Source: Heyndrickxia sporothermodurans
Lineage (GTDB): Bacteria; Bacillota; Bacilli; Bacillales; Bacillaceae_C
Reading direction: 5' to 3'
Length of the DNA stretch: 64,000 nucleotides
Assembly (NCBI GenBank): GCA_018333075.1
Contig: BORH01000002.1
Location: forward strand, 372,001-436,000
Shown: positions 56,471 to 64,000 of the stretch, in pieces
Numbering within the stretch: position 1 is the stretch's first letter
How the letters are laid out: every line of letters begins with the position of its first letter
Position numbers and translations under genes: made by a program
The notes under the pieces: generated by a model
Told to the model about the DNA's origin: nothing
The model's input: the letters and a program-made list of their open reading frames with translations, nothing else
The model's database searches: none

Positions 56471-57508
56471 TTAAGGGAAAAGTGGGGTGAGATGCAAGCT
56501 TGTTGTTTCATCCCATCCATTCATGACATTCATATTTTGTACTGCTTGCCCTGCCGCTCCTTTTACTAAGTTGTCAATAACTGACACAATGATTAAGCGA
56601 TTCGTCCTTTCATCGATTAATACACCAATATCGCAAAAATTTGATCCTGTTACTTCTTTTGTCGCTGGCCATTTATTTGCCGACCGAATTCTAATAAAAG
56701 GATCATTTTGATACGTCGACTTATACAAATCAATGACTTCTTGTGTTGTTACTTTTTCTGTTAAATTTGCATAAATCGTACACATAATTCCCCTTGTCAT
56801 CGGGATAAGATGAGTAGTAAATGAGATCGTTGTGCTTGCCCCACTAATCTCATTTATTATTTGTTCAATTTCAGGTATGTGTTGATGGGATCCAAGTTTA
56901 TATGCTTTCATATTTTCATTGATTTCAGCATATGAGCTCCCTAAGATTGGATTTCTTCCTGCCCCGGAAACTCCTGATTTTCCATCAATAACTACGGTGC
57001 TAGGTTCAATCCATTTTGCTTTTAATACCGGAGTTATTCCAAGTAATGCTGCAGTAGGATAACATCCAGGATTAGCAATTAATTGAGCATCTTTTATTTT
57101 TTCTCTATATACTTCTGTTAATCCGTATACCGCTTGTTTCAAATAACTAGGTGATGAATGCTTTTTCTTATACCATTTCTCATAAGTTTTGTCTTGAATG
57201 AGTCTAAAATCACCTGATAAATCTATACACGTTTTACCTTGTTCAAAAAATTGAGGGAGTATTTCATTGGATATCCCCGATGGTGTTGCGAAAAACAATA
57301 TATCTACTTTACTAGCAATCTCTCTTATTTCAAGTTTCCCAATCGTTTGATTATAAAAGCTATTTAAATGAGGATATTGTTCTGTTATATGTTTCCCTTG
57401 TGTGGAATGAGATATAATCTCTTCAACTTGAACAAATGGATGCTTCTGCAACAGCCTAAGAAGTTCAGCCCCCCCATATCCATTTGCTCCAATGATACCT
57501 ACTTTCAA
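56471..57508 (-). CDS. argC: N-acetyl-gamma-glutamyl-phosphate reductase
   Basis: NADPH-dependent reductase, third step of arginine synthesis and first gene of the operon. The nucleotide-binding start VGIIGANGYGGAEL, catalytic Cys in NPGCYPTA, and GKSGVSGAGR are all intact. 345 residues. The TTG at 57508 is 7 nt after GGAGGG; the ATG at 57514 touches that SD and is therefore unlikely. The promoter region with ARG-box-like sites lies immediately upstream. Confidence 0.96.
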   Translation of the reverse strand: MKVGIIGANGYGGAELLRLLQKHPFVQVEEIISHSTQGKHITEQYPHLNSFYNQTIGKLEIREIASKVDILFFATPSGISNEILPQFFEQGKTCIDLSGDFRLIQDKTYEKWYKKKHSSPSYLKQAVYGLTEVYREKIKDAQLIANPGCYPTAALLGITPVLKAKWIEPSTVVIDGKSGVSGAGRNPILGSSYAEINENMKAYKLGSHQHIPEIEQIINEISGASTTISFTTHLIPMTRGIMCTIYANLTEKVTTQEVIDLYKSTYQNDPFIRIRSANKWPATKEVTGSNFCDIGVLIDERTNRLIIVSVIDNLVKGAAGQAVQNMNVMNGWDETTSLHLTPLFP

Positions 57509-57534
57509 TTTCATCCCTCCGTAAGTTTTGAATT

Positions 57535-57563
57535 ATTATAACAATTTATGTATAACTATACAA
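57535..57563 (-). promoter_or_regulatory. argC promoter with overlapping palindrome
   Basis: TTGTAT (57563-57558) and TATAAT (57540-57535) lie 17 nt apart on the minus strand. The palindrome TGTATAACTATACA (57549-57562) overlaps the -35 and spacer, similar in shape to an ARG half-site pair. Confidence 0.7.
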
Positions 57564-57620
57564 TATGTTAATAAAAAATAATTAAATTGTCCAATAAAAA
57601 TGACATTATTTTTCAACAAA

Positions 57621-57638
57621 ATGCATAATCATTCATTA
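57621..57638 (-). promoter_or_regulatory. Upstream ARG-box-like site of argC
   Basis: Minus strand AATGAATGATTATGCAT resembles the ARG box core TGAATNATTATTCA. It lies about 60 nt upstream of the -35 element and could loop or assist repression. Moderate match. Confidence 0.5.
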
Positions 57639-57685
57639 ACCAAAAAATTAAACTAACCCTTTTTAACAAATAGTGCAAAAAAAAA

Positions 57686-57710
57686 CCATTTAGCATTATT
57701 TACTAAATGG
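57686..57710 (-). terminator. Terminator with the GGDEF-EAL stop codon in its loop
   Basis: CCATTTAG (minus) ... CTAAATGG, then a T9 run. The stem arm includes the last coding triplets (PFS) and the stop codon (57696-57698) is in the loop. Confidence 0.85.
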
Positions 57711-60068
57711 ATTCTCTTCAGGTTTGGCAATATAGTAACCTTGTACAATATGGCATTTCATATTCTCTATAAGTTGTAAATCATCCTTATTTTCAATTCC
57801 TTCTGCTATTACTTCCATATCCAGTTTCTTGGTGATTGAAACAATACTTTGAATAATAGCTGCATTTTCCTTATTGGTAGTAATTCCTTTTACTATTGAT
57901 TGGTCAATTTTCAAGACATCTATTGGATATTTTCCTAAATAATTTAAAGAGGAATAACCAATTCCAAAATCATCAATGGCAATTCTAACGCCTAAAGATT
58001 TAAGAGATTTCAATGTATCTATTATATTTTCTCGATTGGACATTGCAATTTTCTCAGAAAACTCTAGCTCCAAAAAGCCAGGATTAAACTCTGTTTCTTC
58101 CAAAATTCTTGATAAATTATATACAAAATTCTTATCAAGAAGTTGTTTCATCGAAACATTTACAGCTAATTTTAAAGGCATTTGACCACTTTTTTGCCAA
58201 TTTTTACATTGTGTACAAGCAGTTTGTAAAACCCATTCACCAATTGAATGAATTAATCCTACCTCCTCCGCAATAGGGATAAATTCTTCAGGTGGTACGA
58301 TTCCTAATTCAGGATTTTCCCAACTTAATAACGCTTCCACCCCAATTATTTTGTTCGATTGTAAATCGAATTGGGATTGGTATAACAACTTAAATTCCCC
58401 AGAGTTTATCGCTTTTCTTAGCCCTTTTTCAATAATCATTTTTCTTTGAAATGATTCTTTCATTTCCGTTTTAAATAACTGATATCCGTTCTTTCCTTTT
58501 TCTTTCACATAATACATGGCAGTATCCGCATTTTTCATCAATGTTTCTGCGTCTACTCCGTCTTCTGGATATATACTAATTCCAATACTCGGTGTAATAA
58601 ATAACGTATTGCCAGCAATATTCAAAGGCTCTTTAAATTTCTTAAGAATCTTCATCGCAAACAACTCAGCCTCAGTAGCTTGACAATTAGGTAAAACGAT
58701 CGTAAATTCATCTCCACCAATTCTATAAACTAAATAATCTCGTTCCTCTAATTCGATACCTGATTCTAGCTGATATGCAACAAGGGCTAGCAATGTATCA
58801 CCTGCTGAATGACTTAACGTATCATTCACATATTTAAAACGATCTAAATCTAAAAATAAAACAGCCAGATGTTCATTATTTTCTCCGGCCTTACTTGTTA
58901 GTTCAGATAAGTCTTTATTAAACATACGACGATTCGGCAACCCAGTAAGCGTATCGTGAAAAGCTAAATATTTCATTTCTTCTTCTTGCTTTTTTCGTTC
59001 AGTTATATCTGTAGAAACACCTAATAGAATTTTTTCATTATTACACGTATTGATTGGAATCATCACGGTTTGAAGCCACTTTTTATTTCCTTGTTTATCT
59101 ACAATAAAATCTTCTGGTATAAATTTCTCTTCCATATGATTGAAGATGTTGTAATTGTTACCTAAATGGTCTTTTCCATAAATGTCATTTAGAATGTCTT
59201 CTGATTTTCCCTCTAATTCATTAGGCGTCATCCCATTAAATTCTGCAAATGCTTTGTTTACTAAGGTAAACTGTTTTCTTTGATTTAATGCATATATAAA
59301 ATTTGGGTTCATATCTATAATTGTTCTAAGAAACATTTGCTGTCTCGCTAATTCAGCATTCATATTTTTAAGTTTCTTTTGATGAATTCTAATAATTGTA
59401 ATGAATATGGATGTAGCAAAAACAATTACAGATATGCTGCTTGCCAATAATTTACTTTGTGGAAAAATATTCATAAATCCAATCAAATATCCTAAAGTAA
59501 TTGCCAGCAAGAATTGCCTTGTATATGATTTCATTTCCTTATCAGTTATTTTTTTTGAAACAACAAAGCTAACAAAAAGACAAACAAACATAAGAATTAA
59601 CATGGAAAGATAAAAACTATTTCCTTTTCCACCTATAGGAAATAAAAATGAAGCACTATCAATTCCTTCCATCATTTCTAGCTTATACACCCCGTAAGGA
59701 CTTAATCCGATTAAAAAGACAATGAACGCCCAAATATAAAAAATTATGACAGAATATTTATTTAAGACAAATCTCCATTTGCTTTGTCTTATTTCTGGAA
59801 GACTTTCCTCTAACATAGTGTAGATAATGAATAATAAATTTGGAGCTAGAAAAATTGAACCGGATCTAAACAATCGAAATAAAAAATCAATCGTTTCAAC
59901 ACTTAATACTTTATGTGCGTACAATACTGCAACATCTAATTGCCAGAGGATGATATTAACGAGAAACACAAATAAAGCTATTGAAATCTTGGACTTTTTT
60001 AACATAAATAATCCAAGAATACCGATAATTAAAGGAAAACAAGCAAATAATGTCATCATTATATACAT
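57696..60068 (-). CDS. Membrane GGDEF-EAL protein with PAS domain (c-di-GMP metabolism)
   Basis: A 790-residue protein. Residues 1-235 hold about seven membrane helices (histidine-kinase-like N-terminal sensing domain), about 245-365 a PAS domain (FLRTIIDMNPNFIYALN...STDITERK), about 375-525 a GGDEF domain with an intact YRIGGDEFTIVL motif, and 535-785 an EAL domain with GVEALLSWENPE, DDFGIGYSSL, KIDQSIV, AEGIE and QGYYIAKP. Both synthesis and hydrolysis of c-di-GMP seem possible. No RxxD inhibitory site precedes GGDEF. DDFG is followed by I in place of the usual T. It lies 16 nt after the ketosynthase gene, presumably co-transcribed. Confidence 0.9.
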   Translation of the reverse strand: MYIMMTLFACFPLIIGILGLFMLKKSKISIALFVFLVNIILWQLDVAVLYAHKVLSVETIDFLFRLFRSGSIFLAPNLLFIIYTMLEESLPEIRQSKWRFVLNKYSVIIFYIWAFIVFLIGLSPYGVYKLEMMEGIDSASFLFPIGGKGNSFYLSMLILMFVCLFVSFVVSKKITDKEMKSYTRQFLLAITLGYLIGFMNIFPQSKLLASSISVIVFATSIFITIIRIHQKKLKNMNAELARQQMFLRTIIDMNPNFIYALNQRKQFTLVNKAFAEFNGMTPNELEGKSEDILNDIYGKDHLGNNYNIFNHMEEKFIPEDFIVDKQGNKKWLQTVMIPINTCNNEKILLGVSTDITERKKQEEEMKYLAFHDTLTGLPNRRMFNKDLSELTSKAGENNEHLAVLFLDLDRFKYVNDTLSHSAGDTLLALVAYQLESGIELEERDYLVYRIGGDEFTIVLPNCQATEAELFAMKILKKFKEPLNIAGNTLFITPSIGISIYPEDGVDAETLMKNADTAMYYVKEKGKNGYQLFKTEMKESFQRKMIIEKGLRKAINSGEFKLLYQSQFDLQSNKIIGVEALLSWENPELGIVPPEEFIPIAEEVGLIHSIGEWVLQTACTQCKNWQKSGQMPLKLAVNVSMKQLLDKNFVYNLSRILEETEFNPGFLELEFSEKIAMSNRENIIDTLKSLKSLGVRIAIDDFGIGYSSLNYLGKYPIDVLKIDQSIVKGITTNKENAAIIQSIVSITKKLDMEVIAEGIENKDDLQLIENMKCHIVQGYYIAKPEENPFSK

Positions 60069-60084
60069 TGATCAATCACACCTA

Positions 60085-61269
60085 TTAATGATAATTAGAA
60101 ACAAGTAAACATGTATTATTTCCTCCATTGCCATGGGATGTTATGGCAACACTTTCAATTTCTTTATGTATCGTCTCATATACGATCGGCAAATCCTCAA
60201 ATCCTTCTCCTTTTGTTTTAATGGTAGGTGGAATAAATCCATATTCCATTGAAATAAGAGAAGAAATAACTTGAATAGCACCCGATGCACCAAATGGATG
60301 ACCAATCATACTTTTTATCGACGTAATAGGAACATTACGATCGAACATTGATTGATGAACTTTATATTCAACTAAGTCATTATTTCGCAGTCCAAGCGCT
60401 TGGCTATTAATATAAGTAGGAATACAATCTCCAATGGTTTCTTTTAATGCTTCTCCCATACTCCGTCCTGATACATCCATTTGATACATAGGCAAAGAAT
60501 CATTATTGGCAAATCCATTCGTAATGACCCCATAAATATTCGCATTTCTCATAATCGCATCATTTTCACGTTCTAATATAAGAATACCAGAGCCTTCAGA
60601 CATAACAAATCCTTTATGCTTAGCTGAGAAAGGAACACCGGTTTCAGCAATTTTCGTATCTAAGGCAACGGATCTTAATTTTAAAAATCCTAATGAAACC
60701 CAGTCACCGAGACAAGCATCAGCACCACCAACAACACAAACATCTGCTTGCCCAGTTTCTAAAAACATTTTTCCAAGAAGTATTGCATCTAAACTTGCTG
60801 CACAACCAGTAGTAATCGTATAAGATTGATTCAGTGATCCGATATGTGCACTTACTGCAGAAGACAATGTATGAGGATCTCCTAAAGATACACTTTCTAT
60901 AGGAAAGGTAGAATACTGCTGAAAATTTTCTGCATTCCTTTCTAATTCTCTTAATCCACCAGTAGAAGTTCCTAAAATTACAGCCATTCTTCGTTCCTTG
61001 TTAATTGAAATTTTCGCCATTCTAATCGCATCATCAGTTGCTGCCATAGCCAACCTACTTAATCTTGGATATCTTCTATATGATATACCATTAATCACTT
61101 CTAAATCATCAGGGACGACTCCAGCAACTAATTGCTGAGAACCTTTCTTCCCATTGGTCGCAAAAAAACTTTGCGAGCAAATTCCATTTTCAAGATTAAA
61201 TTTAAATTGATGTTTTGAAATGGATCCAGGGGCTTTTAACCCGTAACCAGTTACTACTATTTTTTTCAC
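60085..61269 (-). CDS. FabF-like ketosynthase lacking one catalytic His
   Basis: A 394-residue thiolase-fold condensing enzyme. The nucleophile C156 (TTGCAASLDA) and second histidine H324 (SMIGHPFGASGA) are present. At the first-histidine site, where FabF reads NAHATST, this reads YINSQALGLRN with Q290 in place of His, and the preceding region (IGDCIPTYINSQ) is shortened. It may load or transfer acyl groups, decarboxylate, or partner another KS; full Claisen condensation is doubtful. The start is GTG at 61269 after GAGGGAAAAAA. It precedes a GGDEF-EAL gene. Its paralogue at 26688-27923 has the full triad. Confidence 0.85.
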   Translation of the reverse strand: MKKIVVTGYGLKAPGSISKHQFKFNLENGICSQSFFATNGKKGSQQLVAGVVPDDLEVINGISYRRYPRLSRLAMAATDDAIRMAKISINKERRMAVILGTSTGGLRELERNAENFQQYSTFPIESVSLGDPHTLSSAVSAHIGSLNQSYTITTGCAASLDAILLGKMFLETGQADVCVVGGADACLGDWVSLGFLKLRSVALDTKIAETGVPFSAKHKGFVMSEGSGILILERENDAIMRNANIYGVITNGFANNDSLPMYQMDVSGRSMGEALKETIGDCIPTYINSQALGLRNNDLVEYKVHQSMFDRNVPITSIKSMIGHPFGASGAIQVISSLISMEYGFIPPTIKTKGEGFEDLPIVYETIHKEIESVAITSHGNGGNNTCLLVSNYH

Positions 61270-61503
61270 TTTTTTCCCTCTATCTAATTATTTCTCAACA
61301 CTTTATTATATTGTATGGTAAAAATATTTCCAACAATTTCTACTGAATTATTTAAGTTATTTTAAAAGTTCGAAACTGAATATTACCATTTTAATAAGAG
61401 TTATATAAAAAATTTTACAATAATAATTATTAAAAAACCAGAAATTAGAAATTTCATTATAGTCTATCTTCTTTATAACAGTAATTATTATAGAATAAAA
61501 AAG
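61270..61503. other. AT-rich spacer
   Basis: No gene or RNA structure recognised between the ketosynthase start and the hairpin at 61504; contains only homopolymeric AT-rich sequence. Confidence 0.6.
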
Positions 61504-61552
61504 GAACTATCCTGAAAGAAAAGTGTCAAACACTTTAAGGACAGCTCCTTTA
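61504..61552 (-). terminator. Terminator of sspH (repeat-family hairpin)
   Basis: Outer arms AAGGAGCTGTCCT and AGGATAGTTCCTT (minus strand), inner AAAGTGTTTGACACTTT. Its end sequence GCTGTCC/GGACAGC matches the repeats at 14444 and 16402. Confidence 0.75.
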
Positions 61553-61557
61553 AAATT

Positions 61558-61737
61558 TTAAACCTCTTCTAGTTCATCAATTGAAACTTCCGACCTTTCT
61601 TCGAGGGGACCTCTTAAATGAACTGTAGCTATTTTTTCATCCTCGTGAAGTTTATCTATCCAAACAGAAGTACCATGATATTTTACATCTATATCCGCTG
61701 AAGATGATAGAATCTGCTTAATCCGTTTTGCTTCCAT
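61558..61737 (-). CDS. sspH: H-type small acid-soluble spore protein
   Basis: A 59-residue spore core protein of the SspH family, the same length as B. subtilis SspH. It starts MEAKRIKQILSSSADIDVKY and ends SIDELEEV, with VWIDKL in the centre as in the family. Expected to be made in the forespore under sigma-G. A TGAATA-like element occurs about 75 nt upstream, but no good -10 was found, so the promoter is not called. The ATG at 61737 follows ATGGAGG; the ATG at 61752 is inside the SD zone. Confidence 0.9.
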   Translation of the reverse strand: MEAKRIKQILSSSADIDVKYHGTSVWIDKLHEDEKIATVHLRGPLEERSEVSIDELEEV

Positions 61738-61752
61738 TTTTATTTCCTCCAT

Positions 61753-62031
61753 ATTTATTATTTCAATATAGTTTATGAGCTATAAATGATTTTATTCATT
61801 TGCACCAATGAATAAAAAAATGTGACAATTTTGTTTCTCATGATATTTTCATCATTCTTTCATGTAACTTTTTCCTTTATCTTTTATGATAAAACTACTA
61901 GGTCATCCTAGTTTCACCTCTTTATATATATTCCCTTGTCCGGCAAAATATTGTCGGATTTTTTTTAGTCCTTTTCCGTCATACTAATTAAATTTATACT
62001 AAACGCTAATAACTCTAGTGAACAAGGAAAA
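61753..62031. other. Spacer upstream of sspH
   Basis: About 280 nt without a gene. It contains the presumed sspH promoter and a short GC-clustered stem at 61930-61960 (TTGTCCGGCAAAATATTGTCGGA, with loop), which I cannot interpret. Confidence 0.5.
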
Positions 62032-62092
62032 AATAACACTTGGTTTTAGCTTTATTTATAGAGCTCTTCATTTTTTTCGAAATCCAAGTGTT
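62032..62092 (-). terminator. Hairpin around the RND pseudogene stop codon
   Basis: AACACTTGG and CCAAGTGTT pair across the stop codon at 62052; ATTTTTT follows on the minus strand. Confidence 0.65.
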
Positions 62093-63932
62093 TTTTAAAC
62101 CACATTATTTTCATCGATTTCATTACATCATATGTTACCGGAACAATAACTAAAGTAAGTAGAGTGGATGTAAGTAATCCTGAAATTACTACAATGGCAA
62201 GTGATTTGGAGATTAATCCGCTATCACTTGATAAAGCTATCGGTAATAGAGCACCAATTGTAACTAAAGCCGTCATTAGAATAGGTCTTAAACGTGTACT
62301 TCCCGTATTTAATAAGGCCATTCGAAAATCCATACCATTTGCTTCATTTTGTTTTACACAATCCATTAAGACAAGTGCATTCGTTACGACAATTCATTTA
62401 AGCATCAAAAACCCAACAAGTGCAGGCATTCCAAGTGCTTGCTTCGTAGCAAAGAGGCCCAGCAATCCACCTGTAAATAAGAAAGGTAAGGATGATAGTA
62501 TAGCAATCGGCATAATCATATTTCCGAATGCTATAAGCATTACATTATAGACAAGAACAACAGCAACTATCATAGACAAAATCATATTCGTGAATCCTTC
62601 GTTCATAGCTTTTGCTTGACCTTCAGAACGATATTTAACTCCTGTTGGGAATTGAATACTTTTTAACCTTTTTTCTACTTCAGCCTGGATACCAGATACA
62701 TTATCAGTTGTAATTCTACCTGATACTTCAACATATCCTTGTTTATTTAATCGATACAATGCTGATGGACTAAGCGTTTTCGACAAAGTGGCAACATCTG
62801 AAAGTTTTACTTGTTCACCTAAGGCATTTGTAAGCTTTTGTCCTGTAATATCACTTAAATCATTTAATGGATTATTTTTTTAATAGAAGATGTACCGCGG
62901 TAGTTGTTCCGTCTATTTGTATTTGCACAACATTTTCACCCGCAATCATTTTTCTTACAGAATTAGCAATCAACATTGGATTCAAACCATTTTTCGCAGC
63001 TCTTTCATCATTAATATTAAGCTGCAGCTGCTGTTTTACACCGGTTATATTCGTTTTCACATTTTCTAAACCTGATATATTTTTTATTTTATTTGTAATT
63101 AATTGCCCAGAAGCTTCTAATTCCTGTGGACTTCCACCCTCAACGATTAATACTAAATTGCTTGTTCCCACAATTACTACCGGTGATAAAGCGACTAACA
63201 TTTGATCCTCAATCTTTATCGCATGATCCTTTACATTTTTCTCAAAAGCTTTTGTTTGATCCTTTGTGATATTATTTTTTAAGTCAAATGAAATTCGAAT
63301 GTGTTCACCGTCTACTACTGTTTGTACATGTTTTATAAGTTCTTCCTTTTTTTTGAACTTCTTCCAATTCTAAAGCAACTTTATTTGACTTTTCTATTGA
63401 AGTTCCATCAGGCAAATCGGCATTTAATCGATACGAAAATGATTTATCCTGTGGCAAAAAGTTTTTTTGGATCTTTGGTATTAATTAATGAACCAATAAA
63501 AATTGCAAAACTACATATGATGGTAAAAGCCCGTTTATTAAGCACCGAATTTAATAATATCGGTTTATCTGTACCTTCTGGAAGCTTAGTGTACCAACAG
63601 CTGCTTTTACATCTTTTTCAGCTTCATTCATTTTCTTATCCATATTAAATTCCATGATCCCTATAACAGCATTATTATGTGCCTTAATATAAATTTTCTA
63701 GTTGGTTGACTCCTAGTAAAACCTCCTCAAGTGGTTTCCCTTTATCGTCTAATCCTTGCTTTGGTGTTGCTCCAATATATGGTACTTCTACTACGATGTA
63801 TGGAATGACTACATTTGGCATTGATTCCATCCTCATCGTTTTCATTGAGTATACTCCACCTGCAATAATCATTAGCATAGCAATGAAAATAACTCCTGCA
63901 TTTTTTAAAGAAAATTTAACCCATGACTTCAC
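62052..63932 (-). pseudogene. RND-family efflux transporter (SwrC/AcrB-like), decayed
   Basis: A GTG start after AAGGAGGG (63932) opens MKSWVKFSLKNAGVIFIAML and the first periplasmic strand (MESMPNVVIPYIVVEVPYIG). Frameshifts follow, then the porter segment EAEKDVKAAVG and PEGTDKPILLN-like residues. At that point the sequence jumps to VLNKRAFTIICSFAIFIGSL, which is the start of the second half (TM7 region), so about 400 codons (TM2-6 and part of the porter) are gone. The remaining fragments (63201-62872, 62786-62394, 62366-62052) cover the second porter and TM8-12 in different frames with stops between. An intact RND protein is about 1040 residues. A functional product is impossible. Confidence 0.88.
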
Positions 63933-64000
63933 ATCTTTCCCTCCTTCCTATTTTCATAATTTTTAACTACCTTTTGGGAGTTCTTATTTTTACATTAAAT

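Noticed and set aside
62052-63201. Three short minus-strand frames as separate genes
   Set aside because: All are consecutive pieces of one RND transporter in different frames; treated as a single pseudogene.
1-64000. rRNA and tRNA genes
   Set aside because: No 16S/23S/5S segments and no tRNA-like T-loop GTTCGAATC motifs in the right arrangement were seen.

Overview
The window is AT-rich DNA from a spore-forming, low-GC Gram-positive bacterium, most likely a member of the Bacillaceae. The support is an SspH-type small acid-soluble spore protein, a YndM/DUF2512 protein, an FbpA-type small protein, strong GGAGG ribosome binding sites with frequent TTG/GTG starts, and an arginine operon in the Bacillus subtilis order (argC-J-B-D-carA-carB-argF). 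I see no rRNA, tRNA, CRISPR array, complete insertion sequence or phage. The species cannot be fixed from sequence reading alone.

Layout. 1-11 kb: the 3' part of a branched-chain aminotransferase gene, a histidine-phosphatase gene broken by an in-frame stop, GNAT, an NhaC antiporter coupled to a PqqB-like hydrolase, an orphan ABC ATPase, a gamma-glutamylcyclotransferase-like protein, an unrecognised two-gene membrane module, a gamma-class carbonic anhydrase with a Cys-rich N-terminus, a methyltransferase and a TPR-like protein. 11-17 kb: two MFS exporters (one with a PadR regulator), a luciferase-like monooxygenase, and a decayed patch where a TnpB relic sits inside a dctA pseudogene. 17-28 kb: a PD-(D/E)XK (DUF2161) protein convergent with a membrane-anchored SF2 helicase, an SGNH hydrolase, a CHY zinc-finger protein, an FAD oxidase overlapping a half-size MFS protein, glutaminase with an XRE regulator, and FabF. 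28-34 kb: a two-gene AddA/AddB-like helicase-nuclease. 34-45 kb: small FbpA-like and hypothetical genes, pabA plus a pabB-pabC fusion, methyltransferase, GltP-type symporter, acyl-CoA ligase, and a TetR-controlled metallo-hydrolase with a large palindromic operator.

45-57.6 kb is one complete arginine pathway on the minus strand: argCJBD-carAB-argF followed by argGH. The genes are packed with overlaps and translational coupling. A sigma-A promoter lies in front of argC and another in front of argG, and the argG promoter has a near-consensus ARG box in its spacer, so arginine/AhrC repression is expected. 57.7-61.3 kb pairs a ketosynthase that has lost one catalytic His with a GGDEF-EAL c-di-GMP protein. 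The window ends with sspH and a badly decayed RND efflux gene (large internal deletion plus frameshifts).

The most unusual items are the His/Asp-rich membrane pair (6.5-7.8 kb), the AddAB-like pair whose AddB partner lacks a Walker A motif, the nuclease/membrane-helicase neighbourhood, the His-less ketosynthase with its c-di-GMP partner, and a family of palindromic intergenic repeats sharing an ACACTTATC core. Nothing here proves a new system; each is given with a test.
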